Assembly: GCA_947631215.1 (NCBI GenBank)
Contig: CANRKN010000048.1
Coordinates: 1-14,659, forward strand
Source of the DNA: an uncultured Oscillospiraceae bacterium
GTDB taxonomy: Bacteria; Bacillota_A; Clostridia; Oscillospirales; Oscillospiraceae
Direction of reading: 5' to 3'
Length of the DNA: 14,659 nucleotides
This document shows, piece by piece, positions 7,003 through 13,252 of the stretch; within the stretch, counting starts at the first letter, position 1, and every line of letters starts with the position of its first letter. The position numbers were made by a program, and so were the translations under genes. The notes below the pieces were generated by a model. That model worked only from the letters and a program-made list of their open reading frames with translations, was not told the origin of the DNA and did not search any database.

Positions 7003-7689
7003 ATGTTTAAAGACAAAGATAACATCAACCACCGCAGCGAAAAAGAATACGGGGACAATATACGCCTGCTCGCCGACGCGATACGGAAGGATGACAAAAG
7101 CCCGGGCGCGCTCCGGGAATTCCTGTTAAGCGGCGGGGTAAAGCTGGCCGCGACCCACAGGCCCAGCCACGCGGCCTGCGATTATAAGAGCTCCGACAAT
7201 ATAAGGGTGACGGAAAAACGCCTGTGCCGCTGCATGTACTACTATAATCTGACGCCCCGGCAGAGCCCATGCGAAAGCTGCGGTTTTCCCTGCAAACGCA
7301 AAAATACAGGCAGCTTTAAGATATGCGACTACGAGGTGCCGATGCCCGACGTCTGGGAGAATGTGGGCGGTATCGACTTGATGCTCCGGGAGGCCTCCCG
7401 GCCGGGCATATTCTACGGCGTAGAGGTAAAGCCTCCCTCCAGCCGGGAGCCCCTTGTCCGCATGGCGGCAGAGATACTGACCTATGCCCATATCGGCGGC
7501 GGCCTGGCCGTCATCTCTCCTGAACAGACAGTTCCGTTCCTTCCTGGCCTCTGCTTTTTTGAGGGCAGCGCGCAGGATAAGGACTACGGAAAGTATAGGG
7601 ATGACCCCGATTTTCGAGTCATTCTGACCCGCGTCAGCGTATTCGTCATCCACTATACAGACAAAACATTCTTCGTCGAAAAGCTATAG
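7003..7689 (+). CDS. Unrecognised Cys-cluster protein with PD-(D/E)XK nuclease-like core
   Basis: I do not recognise this 228-residue protein as a named family. Two parts stand out. A Cys cluster follows residue 58: C59, then CRC (75-77), CESCGFPC (90-97) and C108, able to hold zinc or an iron-sulfur cluster. Then comes a PD-(D/E)XK-like arrangement: Asp125 in GGIDLML, the E-V-K of YGVEVKPP (Glu141, Lys143) on a predicted strand, and a helix RMAAEILTYAHI (153-164) resembling the Q/E...Y helix of RecB/Cas4-type nucleases. GGGAGG seven bases before the ATG supports the start. It is second in the HTH cassette and 54 bp before the beta-CASP gene. The nuclease call is inferred from motif spacing only. 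Confidence 0.6.
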   Translation: MFKDKDNINHRSEKEYGDNIRLLADAIRKDDKSPGALREFLLSGGVKLAATHRPSHAACDYKSSDNIRVTEKRLCRCMYYYNLTPRQSPCESCGFPCKRKNTGSFKICDYEVPMPDVWENVGGIDLMLREASRPGIFYGVEVKPPSSREPLVRMAAEILTYAHIGGGLAVISPEQTVPFLPGLCFFEGSAQDKDYGKYRDDPDFRVILTRVSVFVIHYTDKTFFVEKL

Positions 7690-7743
7690 CAGCGCTCTGC
7701 AACGCCATAAAAAGCGCATCATACATACATAGGGAGACGGCAT

Positions 7744-8910
7744 ATGCGCATTACCGTCCACCGGGGCACCCACCAGATCGGCGGGTGCGTCACCGAGATA
7801 TCGTCCGGCAGCAGCCGGGTATTCATCGACTTCGGCGCCGACCTGCCGGGAACTGTCAGCGCCGCCCCGCCCGGGCCGATCCCGGGGCTGACCGTGCCGG
7901 ACGGCTCCGAGAGCGCCCTGTTTCTCACCCACTACCACGGCGACCATGTGGGCCGTCTGGATGAGGTGGCCGCGGGCGTGCCCGTCTACATGGGCGGGAC
8001 CGCCCGGGAAATATATTTTCGATATCTGGAGCGGGTCGGAAAGACTCCGCCCCAAACGCCCCTGCCCCTCTCCACCCTGCATACTGTTCACGTGGGAGAC
8101 ATCGCCGTCACGCCGTTCTTGGTGGACCATTCCGCCTTCGATGCCTGCATGTTCCTGGCGGAGGCGGACGGCAGGCGGGTGCTGCACACCGGCGATTTCC
8201 GCCTGCACGGCTTTCGCGGGGACAAGACGCTGCCCGCCCTGCAAAAATACGCCGGGGACCTGGACTGCATCGTCTGCGAGACGACCACGCTCTCCCGGGG
8301 GGACAAGCCCATGACGACCGAGCGGGAGCTGCAGAACGAGGCGCGGAAGATCATGCGGGACAATAAATACGTCTTTGTCCTCTGCTCCAGCACCAACATC
8401 GACCGCATCGCCGCGTTTTACCACGCCAACCCCTGGGGACGGCTGTTCGTCTGCGACAGGTACCAGAAGGAACTTCTGGACCTGGTGCGGGAGCGGCACG
8501 GGGACAAGAGTCCGCTCTACGATTTTTCCCATGTCTACGCCTATGCCCCGAACCTGGACGGGCTGATGGAGGAGCGGGGCTTTTGCATGCTCATCCGGCA
8601 GGGAGAGATATTCGCAAGTCTCCTGGACCGGTATCGCGGGCGGGACGCCGTCGTCTATTCCATGTGGAGCGGATACCTGAGGGGCGCCACGCGCAACGCG
8701 GCCCTGGCCGCGTTCCTGGCCAAAGATGACCCCACCTTCCTGCACACCAGCGGCCACGCCGCTATGGAGGATATCGCCGCTCTGTGCCGGACCCTCCGCC
8801 CGAAGCAGGGCGTCATCCCAATCCACGGCGAAACGCCGGAACGGCTCTCCGCCCTCCTGCCGGACATGCCGATCCATCTCTTGCAGGACGGCGAGCCGTT
8901 CGACCTATAA
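7744..8910 (+). CDS. Beta-CASP metallo-beta-lactamase hydrolase (RNase J-like core, short)
   Basis: The 388-residue protein begins MRITVHRGTHQIGGCVTEI and carries LTHYHGDHVG (61-70) with ligands H63, H65, D67 and H68. VDHSAFD (128-134), HTGDFRLHG (148-156), a beta-CASP stretch near VLCSSTNIDR (212-221), TSGHAAMEDI (335-344) and IPIHGE (359-364) complete the metal site and family pattern. It resembles the catalytic core of RNase J but is much shorter than the usual 550 or so residues, with no C-terminal domain. GGGAGA lies upstream of the ATG. It is last in the HTH cassette and ends at a bidirectional terminator. It is quite different in sequence from the beta-CASP protein at 1-1607. An RNA or DNA phosphodiester substrate is likely by family. 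Confidence 0.85.
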   Translation: MRITVHRGTHQIGGCVTEISSGSSRVFIDFGADLPGTVSAAPPGPIPGLTVPDGSESALFLTHYHGDHVGRLDEVAAGVPVYMGGTAREIYFRYLERVGKTPPQTPLPLSTLHTVHVGDIAVTPFLVDHSAFDACMFLAEADGRRVLHTGDFRLHGFRGDKTLPALQKYAGDLDCIVCETTTLSRGDKPMTTERELQNEARKIMRDNKYVFVLCSSTNIDRIAAFYHANPWGRLFVCDRYQKELLDLVRERHGDKSPLYDFSHVYAYAPNLDGLMEERGFCMLIRQGEIFASLLDRYRGRDAVVYSMWSGYLRGATRNAALAAFLAKDDPTFLHTSGHAAMEDIAALCRTLRPKQGVIPIHGETPERLSALLPDMPIHLLQDGEPFDL

Positions 8911-8919
8911 GAAAAACGC

Positions 8920-8947
8920 ACGGTCTCTGACTGAGGCCGTACATTTT
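8920..8947. terminator. Bidirectional terminator between convergent cassettes
   Basis: ACGGTCTC (8920-8927) and GAGGCCGT (8933-8940) form an eight-bp stem with one G-U and the loop TGACT. On the plus strand TTTTT follows at 8944-8948. On the minus strand the stem is followed by GCGTTTTTC, so both operons can terminate here. Confidence 0.75.
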
Positions 8948-8949
8948 TA

Positions 8950-9753
8950 TCACTTTCGGTTCTGTTCCTCCACGAACGCGGCGCTTTTGGCCGTCAGCTC
9001 CACCCACGCGGGGCGGAAGCCGCTTCGGATGGCGTTTCGCACCGACTTGATATTGGACCACGCCGCGCAGTAAAACGGTACCTTGCCCCGCTCCAGTATC
9101 TCCAGCGCCAGGCGGCTGGTCAGCGCGGAGGCGATATTCTGCCGGCGATAAGCGGGCAAAACATCCACGCCGATCTGCCACATGTCCTCGCAGTCGGCGG
9201 AGCAGCCCGCGAGACCCACCAGCGTCCCGCCGTCGTAGGCGCCAGCGCCCAGAACGTCCAGCTCCCGGCGCTTTTCACACAGCGCGTTGCTCCACGCAAG
9301 TGTGTAAAGCGGCCCGAAGTCCTCGGGATGCAGGAGCCTCACCTCATAGGGGCAGTCCGTGACCTGCAGCGTCCCCAGGTCGGGCAGGAAGTATTCCGCC
9401 ATATAACATACCCGCAGGCCGTCCCTTTGCAGCGCGTCGTTCAACACGTGCAGGTTGGGCGTCTCGAAGCAGTGCTCCGTCGGAAAGCAGTTTACATAAT
9501 TTTCAACAACAGCGCGGTATTTCTCATTCACGGACGCGACGATATTGTTCCCATAGGAGATGAGATGGCAGTCAAAGGGCAGCGACAGATACTTCCTCGC
9601 CCCGGGGCTCGCGGCGGACGTGACGACCACATTTTCCGCCCGCAGAAAGTCCTCCGCCCGGCAGTTCGCATCGACCGCGGACTGCTCCACGGCGATTTTT
9701 AATATATCCTTATTGGTAAAGAGCATATTGGGCCTCGCTTTATCAAAGCTCAC
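8950..9753 (-). CDS. GNAT-family N-acetyltransferase
   Basis: The protein has 267 residues. The C-terminal half carries the GNAT fold: an acyl-CoA motif VDVLPAYRRQNIASALTSRL (197-216), where Asn206 replaces the first Gly of the usual RxxGxG/A, followed by ERGKVPFYCAAWSNIKSVRN (221-240), a typical last helix. The N-terminal 130 residues (TNKDILKIAVEQSAVDANC) match a domain common to a group of clostridial acetyltransferases. The start is either GTG at 9753, giving a GTGA overlap with the upstream stop, or ATG at 9726 (residue 10), which fits family N-termini better. Neither has a strong ribosome site, so translational coupling to the zinc-ribbon gene is likely. Substrate unknown. Confidence 0.85.
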   Translation of the reverse strand: MSFDKARPNMLFTNKDILKIAVEQSAVDANCRAEDFLRAENVVVTSAASPGARKYLSLPFDCHLISYGNNIVASVNEKYRAVVENYVNCFPTEHCFETPNLHVLNDALQRDGLRVCYMAEYFLPDLGTLQVTDCPYEVRLLHPEDFGPLYTLAWSNALCEKRRELDVLGAGAYDGGTLVGLAGCSADCEDMWQIGVDVLPAYRRQNIASALTSRLALEILERGKVPFYCAAWSNIKSVRNAIRSGFRPAWVELTAKSAAFVEEQNRK

Positions 9754-10664
9754 ATGAAATGAAGTCCATAGCCAAAATTCTCCTCCGGGACATACTCCTT
9801 ATTCTTCGGCGCTTCCTCTGTCAGATCCAGCTTCGCCGCCATGGGAATCTCTCCGCGCCTGCATTTTTCCCATGTTTCAAATAACCTTGTCCTTCTAAGC
9901 AATGTATCGATCGCATCTTCTTTGCTGAGCCGGAGATAACTCACATCGTATCCATGATAGAGATTTCCATCTGCGCAGACCCGGAAGAACGACTTTTGGC
10001 CCGGGTCAAAATACATTGTATTCCCGTCAACATTTACGATCCCGCAGCGGCCGCCGTTCAGCCACGCCGCGCTCTCGCGGATCTGTTCCTCGGAAAAGAA
10101 GGTGCGCCATACTTCCCTGTGCAGCTCCAGCCGCGAGGACATGGTGATCGGACGTGGTCTCCAGGGATTCGTATGATATATCTTGCCATCATCACTCAGG
10201 GCATAGACATGTCTGCCATTAGAAACGGCCGCCAGGAAGCAATGATTTTTGTACCAGCTTGAGCCTTCTTCCAGGCCCAGATCGTCGAGCTTCTTCATAA
10301 ATTCGCCGTCGGCGGAAGGTATGACATAGCGCAGGGCGATCCCATTGTCCGGGAATGCGAACAGGCCGTCCCGCGCGCGAAAAAGCCAGACCGCATACTC
10401 GTTATCCCTGAGATGGATCATCGGCGTATCTGTCTTCCTGACCGCTTCCAGCGGCCTTCCCATCTCATCAAGGCCGTTTATCGTGCCAGGGTCCGCATGG
10501 ATTCCTTTTTCCTCCAAAACCGCCAGCAATCTTTTCTCATAAGGCTGATAAAACGCCCGCATCTCCTGTATACGAGAGCACCAGCAGTCATGACACCAGC
10601 CTTTTGCCCGCTCGCGATCCGAAAGTTCTTTTCCGCATCCTTTGCAATTCTCATATCCTGCCAT
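9750..10664 (-). CDS. Unrecognised protein with N-terminal zinc ribbon
   Basis: No family is recognised for this 304-residue protein. The N-terminus has CKGCGK (7-12) and CHDCWC (24-29), a C-x2-C-x13-C-x2-C zinc ribbon. The rest is soluble, rich in aromatic residues, and contains repeated short beta-type units, for instance VSNGRHVYALSDDGKIYH, NVDGNTMYFDPGQKSFFRV and ADGNLYHGYDVSYLRLS. Each holds a D/N-G turn, suggesting a small beta-sandwich or SMI1/KNR4-like scaffold (uncertain). The C-terminus is acidic and Pro-rich. AAAGGA lies about ten bases upstream of the ATG. It is 51 bp after the HTH-NTPase-CYTH gene and overlaps the GNAT start, so all three form one operon. Confidence 0.7.
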   Translation of the reverse strand: MAGYENCKGCGKELSDRERAKGWCHDCWCSRIQEMRAFYQPYEKRLLAVLEEKGIHADPGTINGLDEMGRPLEAVRKTDTPMIHLRDNEYAVWLFRARDGLFAFPDNGIALRYVIPSADGEFMKKLDDLGLEEGSSWYKNHCFLAAVSNGRHVYALSDDGKIYHTNPWRPRPITMSSRLELHREVWRTFFSEEQIRESAAWLNGGRCGIVNVDGNTMYFDPGQKSFFRVCADGNLYHGYDVSYLRLSKEDAIDTLLRRTRLFETWEKCRRGEIPMAAKLDLTEEAPKNKEYVPEENFGYGLHFM

Positions 10665-10715
10665 ATCGGACCCGTCCTTTCATGATGAGCGTGTTTTTTG
10701 CTTTCCGCCTGTGTC

Positions 10716-12023
10716 TCAGCGTATCTTTGCCAGCGCGGCGTTGGTATACTCCTCGTCACCGGTGACTTCTTTGATAAGCCTGAGTTTCTCTGGGAATTCG
10801 ATCTGCTGGCCTTCGTCGCTCAGTTCGATCTCAGCGATGGCTTTATCCTCCCAGAAGGGGAACACGTCGATCTCAAAGTACTGGTTCTTATATGTAAGAC
10901 AGTAGCGGGTCTTGCGGATCTGGCGGCAGGAGGTGTCCGCCTCCATGAGCAGGCGCAGATATTCACTCTGGCTGAGCCGGCGCTCCACCTCGACCCGCTT
11001 CAGGTCGCTGACCCTGCGTTTCGTCGTCTGGTAGTACACATAGCTTCCGTCGATCCCCCGCTGACGCACCCGTCTCTCCTCGCCCTCCGGCGCTTTGAGA
11101 TAGGTCTGGATGATCTCGATCCGCTGACAGTTCGGCATGCTCTCCAGCCATTTGACGTCAGGGTATCCGATGAGGAATTTCCGCTCGATCTCAAAAGGCT
11201 CCGGCTCGCCCAGAAATGCCGCTATCTCCGCGATGAGCCGTTTCATTTTCGTCTCAAAATCGGTGCTGTTGTTGATGACCCGCAGGTGGGGGTGCCCCGT
11301 CCAGGCGGCGATGAGCTTATCATCCAGCGCGGCGGCCTGCTCCGGCGTCTCCGTCCGGGCCGTATTGTTGGCCGTGGTGTAAAACTGCTCCGCGCCCTTC
11401 GCCGCCGTCACCAGATGGAATACGGCGTCATAGTTGTCCCGCAGCTCCACCTCTGTCGAGCCCAGTGCATCCAGTACGCAGGCAAACTCCAGGTCGGTCA
11501 TATACGCTTTATTATCCAACGCGCCCCGGTCGCACACGATCAGCACCTTGTCGGCGTTCATCGTACCGGCCGCTTTTTCAAATACCTTTTCCTTCTCAAG
11601 CTGGAGTGTGAACTGGCAGGCCTGATATTCTTCGTTCGAGCCGCATGTCCATGGCGCCACGCCGCCGGTTATGAGCTCCGTCGCCGTCTCCGGCACGAAC
11701 AGGACCGCATACCCCTTTTCCGAAAAGGCATTTTGGATCCAGCTCATAGCCGTGGACTTGCCGGCACAGGGCCCGCCGGTAATGACGATCTTCGTTATTT
11801 TCATGTCTTTTCTCTCCTTTCGCATCTGCATAAGTTCATCTATCGGCTGTCCGAACAGAACCGCCAGTTTTCGCAGCACATCTGTGGAAGGCTTCGCCTT
11901 CCCGTTCTCCCACTTGGATACCGCTTTATTCGTCACACCAATCTTCTCCGCCAGCTCCGATTGTGACAGACCGCTCTTTTTCCGCAGCTCAAAAATATGT
12001 TCTCCGAATTTGTAATCGTTCAT
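10716..12023 (-). CDS. HTH - P-loop NTPase (AAA_28/NadR-like) - CYTH fusion protein
   Basis: This 435-residue fusion has three domains. Residues 5-66 are an Xre HTH (SGLSQSELAEKIGVTNKAVS). Residues 76-270 are a P-loop kinase/ATPase with Walker A GGPCAGKST (83-91), PETATELITGG (111-121) and the Walker B-like VLIVCDRGALD (160-170). Residues 277-433 are a CYTH/triphosphate-tunnel domain with the signature ExExK at E278, E280 and K282, followed by RRVRQRG (317-323), KTRYCL (371-376), YFEIDVF (382-388) and AIAEIEL (395-401). CYTH domains bind or hydrolyse triphosphates. The start at 12023 is chosen for its GGGGAGA site and promoter; a longer in-frame TTG start at 12074 would begin inside the -35. 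The HTH probably controls its own operon. The substrate is not predictable. Confidence 0.85.
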   Translation of the reverse strand: MNDYKFGEHIFELRKKSGLSQSELAEKIGVTNKAVSKWENGKAKPSTDVLRKLAVLFGQPIDELMQMRKERKDMKITKIVITGGPCAGKSTAMSWIQNAFSEKGYAVLFVPETATELITGGVAPWTCGSNEEYQACQFTLQLEKEKVFEKAAGTMNADKVLIVCDRGALDNKAYMTDLEFACVLDALGSTEVELRDNYDAVFHLVTAAKGAEQFYTTANNTARTETPEQAAALDDKLIAAWTGHPHLRVINNSTDFETKMKRLIAEIAAFLGEPEPFEIERKFLIGYPDVKWLESMPNCQRIEIIQTYLKAPEGEERRVRQRGIDGSYVYYQTTKRRVSDLKRVEVERRLSQSEYLRLLMEADTSCRQIRKTRYCLTYKNQYFEIDVFPFWEDKAIAEIELSDEGQQIEFPEKLRLIKEVTGDEEYTNAALAKIR

Positions 12024-12045
12024 AGAAGCATCTCCCCGCACCGTT

Positions 12046-12074
12046 ATAATACCACCCCCAGAAGCCGTCGGCAA
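12046..12074 (-). promoter_or_regulatory. Promoter of the HTH-NTPase-CYTH operon
   Basis: Minus-strand TTGCCG (12069-12074), 17 bases, TATTAT (12046-12051), with the start codon 23 bp downstream. The spacer is G-rich (GGGGGTGG). The N-terminal HTH of the first gene product makes autoregulation at this site plausible. Confidence 0.65.
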
Positions 12075-12138
12075 GCCGCCCGTTATCGAATGGAGGTAGA
12101 ACTTTTCTTCTGCTTTGCCGGGACCCCGAACCCCTGGG

Positions 12139-12175
12139 CTCCCGCGAAAGCCCCGCGCAGCGGGTTTCGCGGGAG
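12139..12175. repeat. Hairpin repeat A
   Basis: CTCCCGCGAAA (12139-12149) pairs perfectly with TTTCGCGGGAG (12165-12175). After a GC bulge, CCCGC/GCGGG closes a short GCA loop. It is the most diverged of three related hairpins; its outer stem differs from B and C on both arms so that pairing is kept. Confidence 0.75.
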
Positions 12176-12190
12176 AGAGAAAAAACTAAT

Positions 12191-12240
12191 GGGGCCCCCA
12201 TGAAAGCCCAGCGAAGCGGGTTTCATGGGGAGAAGGAAGA
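12191..12240. repeat. Hairpin repeat B
   Basis: The unit opens with GGGGCCCCCATG. CCCCATGAAA (12196-12205) pairs with TTTCATGGGG (12221-12230). Inside, a bulged G, CCC/GGG, a bulged A and GC/GC enclose a GAA loop. The purine tail AGAAGGAAGA follows. It starts exactly 70 bp before repeat C. Confidence 0.8.
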
Positions 12241-12260
12241 ACGGCTCTGGCCGCTCCCCT

Positions 12261-12310
12261 GGGGCCCCCATGCGAGCCCAATGAAATGGGTCGCATGGGG
12301 AGAAGGAGAA
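12261..12310. repeat. Hairpin repeat C
   Basis: The unit has the same layout as B. CCCCATGCGA (12266-12275) pairs with TCGCATGGGG (12291-12300), then a bulged G, CCC/GGG, a bulged A, and AT/AT in place of GC/GC around the same GAA loop. The tail is AGAAGGAGAA. The changes relative to B occur in both arms together. Confidence 0.8.
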
Positions 12311-12369
12311 AGACCTCTGACCGATGAATAGGCCTTGCTTGCAAGGACTATGAATCTTCAGAGGTCTTT
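12309..12369. repeat. Nested inverted repeat beside the recombinase remnant
   Basis: AAAGACCTCTGA (12309-12320) and its perfect complement TCAGAGGTCTTT (12358-12369) enclose a second hairpin: ATAG and CTAT outside CCTTGC-TT-GCAAGG (12333-12346). Together they form a long, interrupted stem-loop between the hairpin repeats and the recombinase stop codon. It could be a structured RNA, a weak terminator for the minus-strand remnant, or a recombination site. Nothing in sequence decides between these. Confidence 0.6.
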
Positions 12370-12406
12370 CGACGTGGTGGATTCCAGCACGAAGTATGCG
12401 AACACC

Positions 12407-12982
12407 TCACGGAAAAAAATCGGGGTCATCCGTCCCTTCTGCCGTGTCTGTATCGTCAATCAAACTGGCAAGCATTTTTTCTGTCAGGGGCGTCTTTTGA
12501 AGATTGGACCGGTCATTCATCAAATCGGCAATGCGCTGCTGATTTTCAAAAAGCTCCTTCATGTCAGCAAAACTAAATTCGCGGCAATCATCCGTGAAGT
12601 AGAACGTCATAGCCAGCTTGTCAGGATACACGTATATTCCGCTCACGAGGAAGTCCAGCAGCCTTTGTGTTGTCTGCGGGTTATTGATATCCCCGACATA
12701 CGCCTCTAAGAACCGCAAGACTGTCTCCGGCTTTAGGTCGTACTTTTTCCTGTTTTGCTCGGCCAAGAGTGCGTCTCTCAACATGGATTTCTGATTTTCA
12801 AGCACGTTCATCCGCTCAGCAGTCGTAGCGGTGAAGATTCCCGCTTCGATTGCAGACATGATGTTGGCAAGTTTGGCCTCGACATCTTTTAGTTGTGCTT
12901 TGATGGATGCTTCATATGCGCCGCCGTCGTCGTTCTGAGCCTTATAGTACGCATAGCGACATGAGAAACGAGCAAATGACAT
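12407..12982 (-). pseudogene. C-terminal fragment of a large serine recombinase
   Basis: The 191-codon frame matches only the end of large serine recombinases (resolvase/Tn4451 TnpX type). It has a coiled-coil stretch, IKAQLKDVEAKLANIMSAIE, then PETVLRFLEAYVGDINNP, LLDFLVSGIYVYPDKLAMTF and a charged tail. The N-terminal catalytic Ser domain, the recombinase domain and the zinc ribbon, several hundred residues in all, are absent. The first 15 or so residues before AQNDDGG do not look like the family, so the break is near 12930-12980. The frame upstream runs antisense to the MobC-like gene. The fragment cannot catalyse strand exchange and marks a decayed mobile element. Confidence 0.75.
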
Positions 12983-13027
12983 CGCGGATAGATGGCATTT
13001 GTGAGTTTCGGAAAGGGGGGTTGAACG

Positions 13028-13252
13028 ATGAACGGAATGAGCGCGGATAGCGATATGACGGTCGAGAGAAAACCAGCAGCTTCAACAGCCACGACAGCGC
13101 CCGGAGGCGTTGACGGGGATGTGAAGATGCGTCCCGTGACCGTGAGGCTGCCAGATGATGTCTGGCAGGCTATACGGTCGGTCGCGGAGGAAAATGCCGT
13201 CTCTCTCGCTTCCGTATGCAGGATGTCTATAGCATCCGAGCTGTCCCGGTAG
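13028..13252 (+). CDS. Ribbon-helix-helix MobC-like protein, probably 3'-truncated
   Basis: The 74-residue product has a Ser/Thr/Ala-rich leader and then a ribbon-helix-helix domain: MRPVTVRLPDDVWQAIRSVA (34-53) and EENAVSLASVCRMSIASELS (54-73). This is the N-terminal part of MobC-type relaxosome accessory proteins, which normally run on past SELSRYL for another 40-60 residues. Here the frame stops directly after SELSR, at the base where relaxase-like sequence begins in another frame. A run of Gs (GGGGGG) lies about seven bases before the ATG. The 74-residue product could still bind DNA, but a deletion joining mobC to the relaxase gene explains the sequence best (inference). Confidence 0.7.
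   Translation: MNGMSADSDMTVERKPAASTATTAPGGVDGDVKMRPVTVRLPDDVWQAIRSVAEENAVSLASVCRMSIASELSR

Noticed and set aside
10698..11966. Long plus-strand frame opposite the HTH-NTPase-CYTH gene.
   Set aside because: The minus-strand product has three recognisable domains; the plus frame is a shadow.
12024..12074. N-terminal extension of the HTH-NTPase-CYTH protein from a TTG codon.
   Set aside because: The codons would overlap the -35/-10 promoter, and the ATG at 12023 has the ribosome site.
12083..12310. Short open frames and a possible CRISPR array in the hairpin repeat region.
   Set aside because: There are only three diverged units, each itself a hairpin, without equal-size unique spacers. The peptides are by-products of the palindromes.
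12139..12310. Hairpin repeats read as ordinary terminators.
   Set aside because: No T-run follows on either strand, and they lie upstream of one operon and beyond a gene fragment, not directly behind an intact gene.
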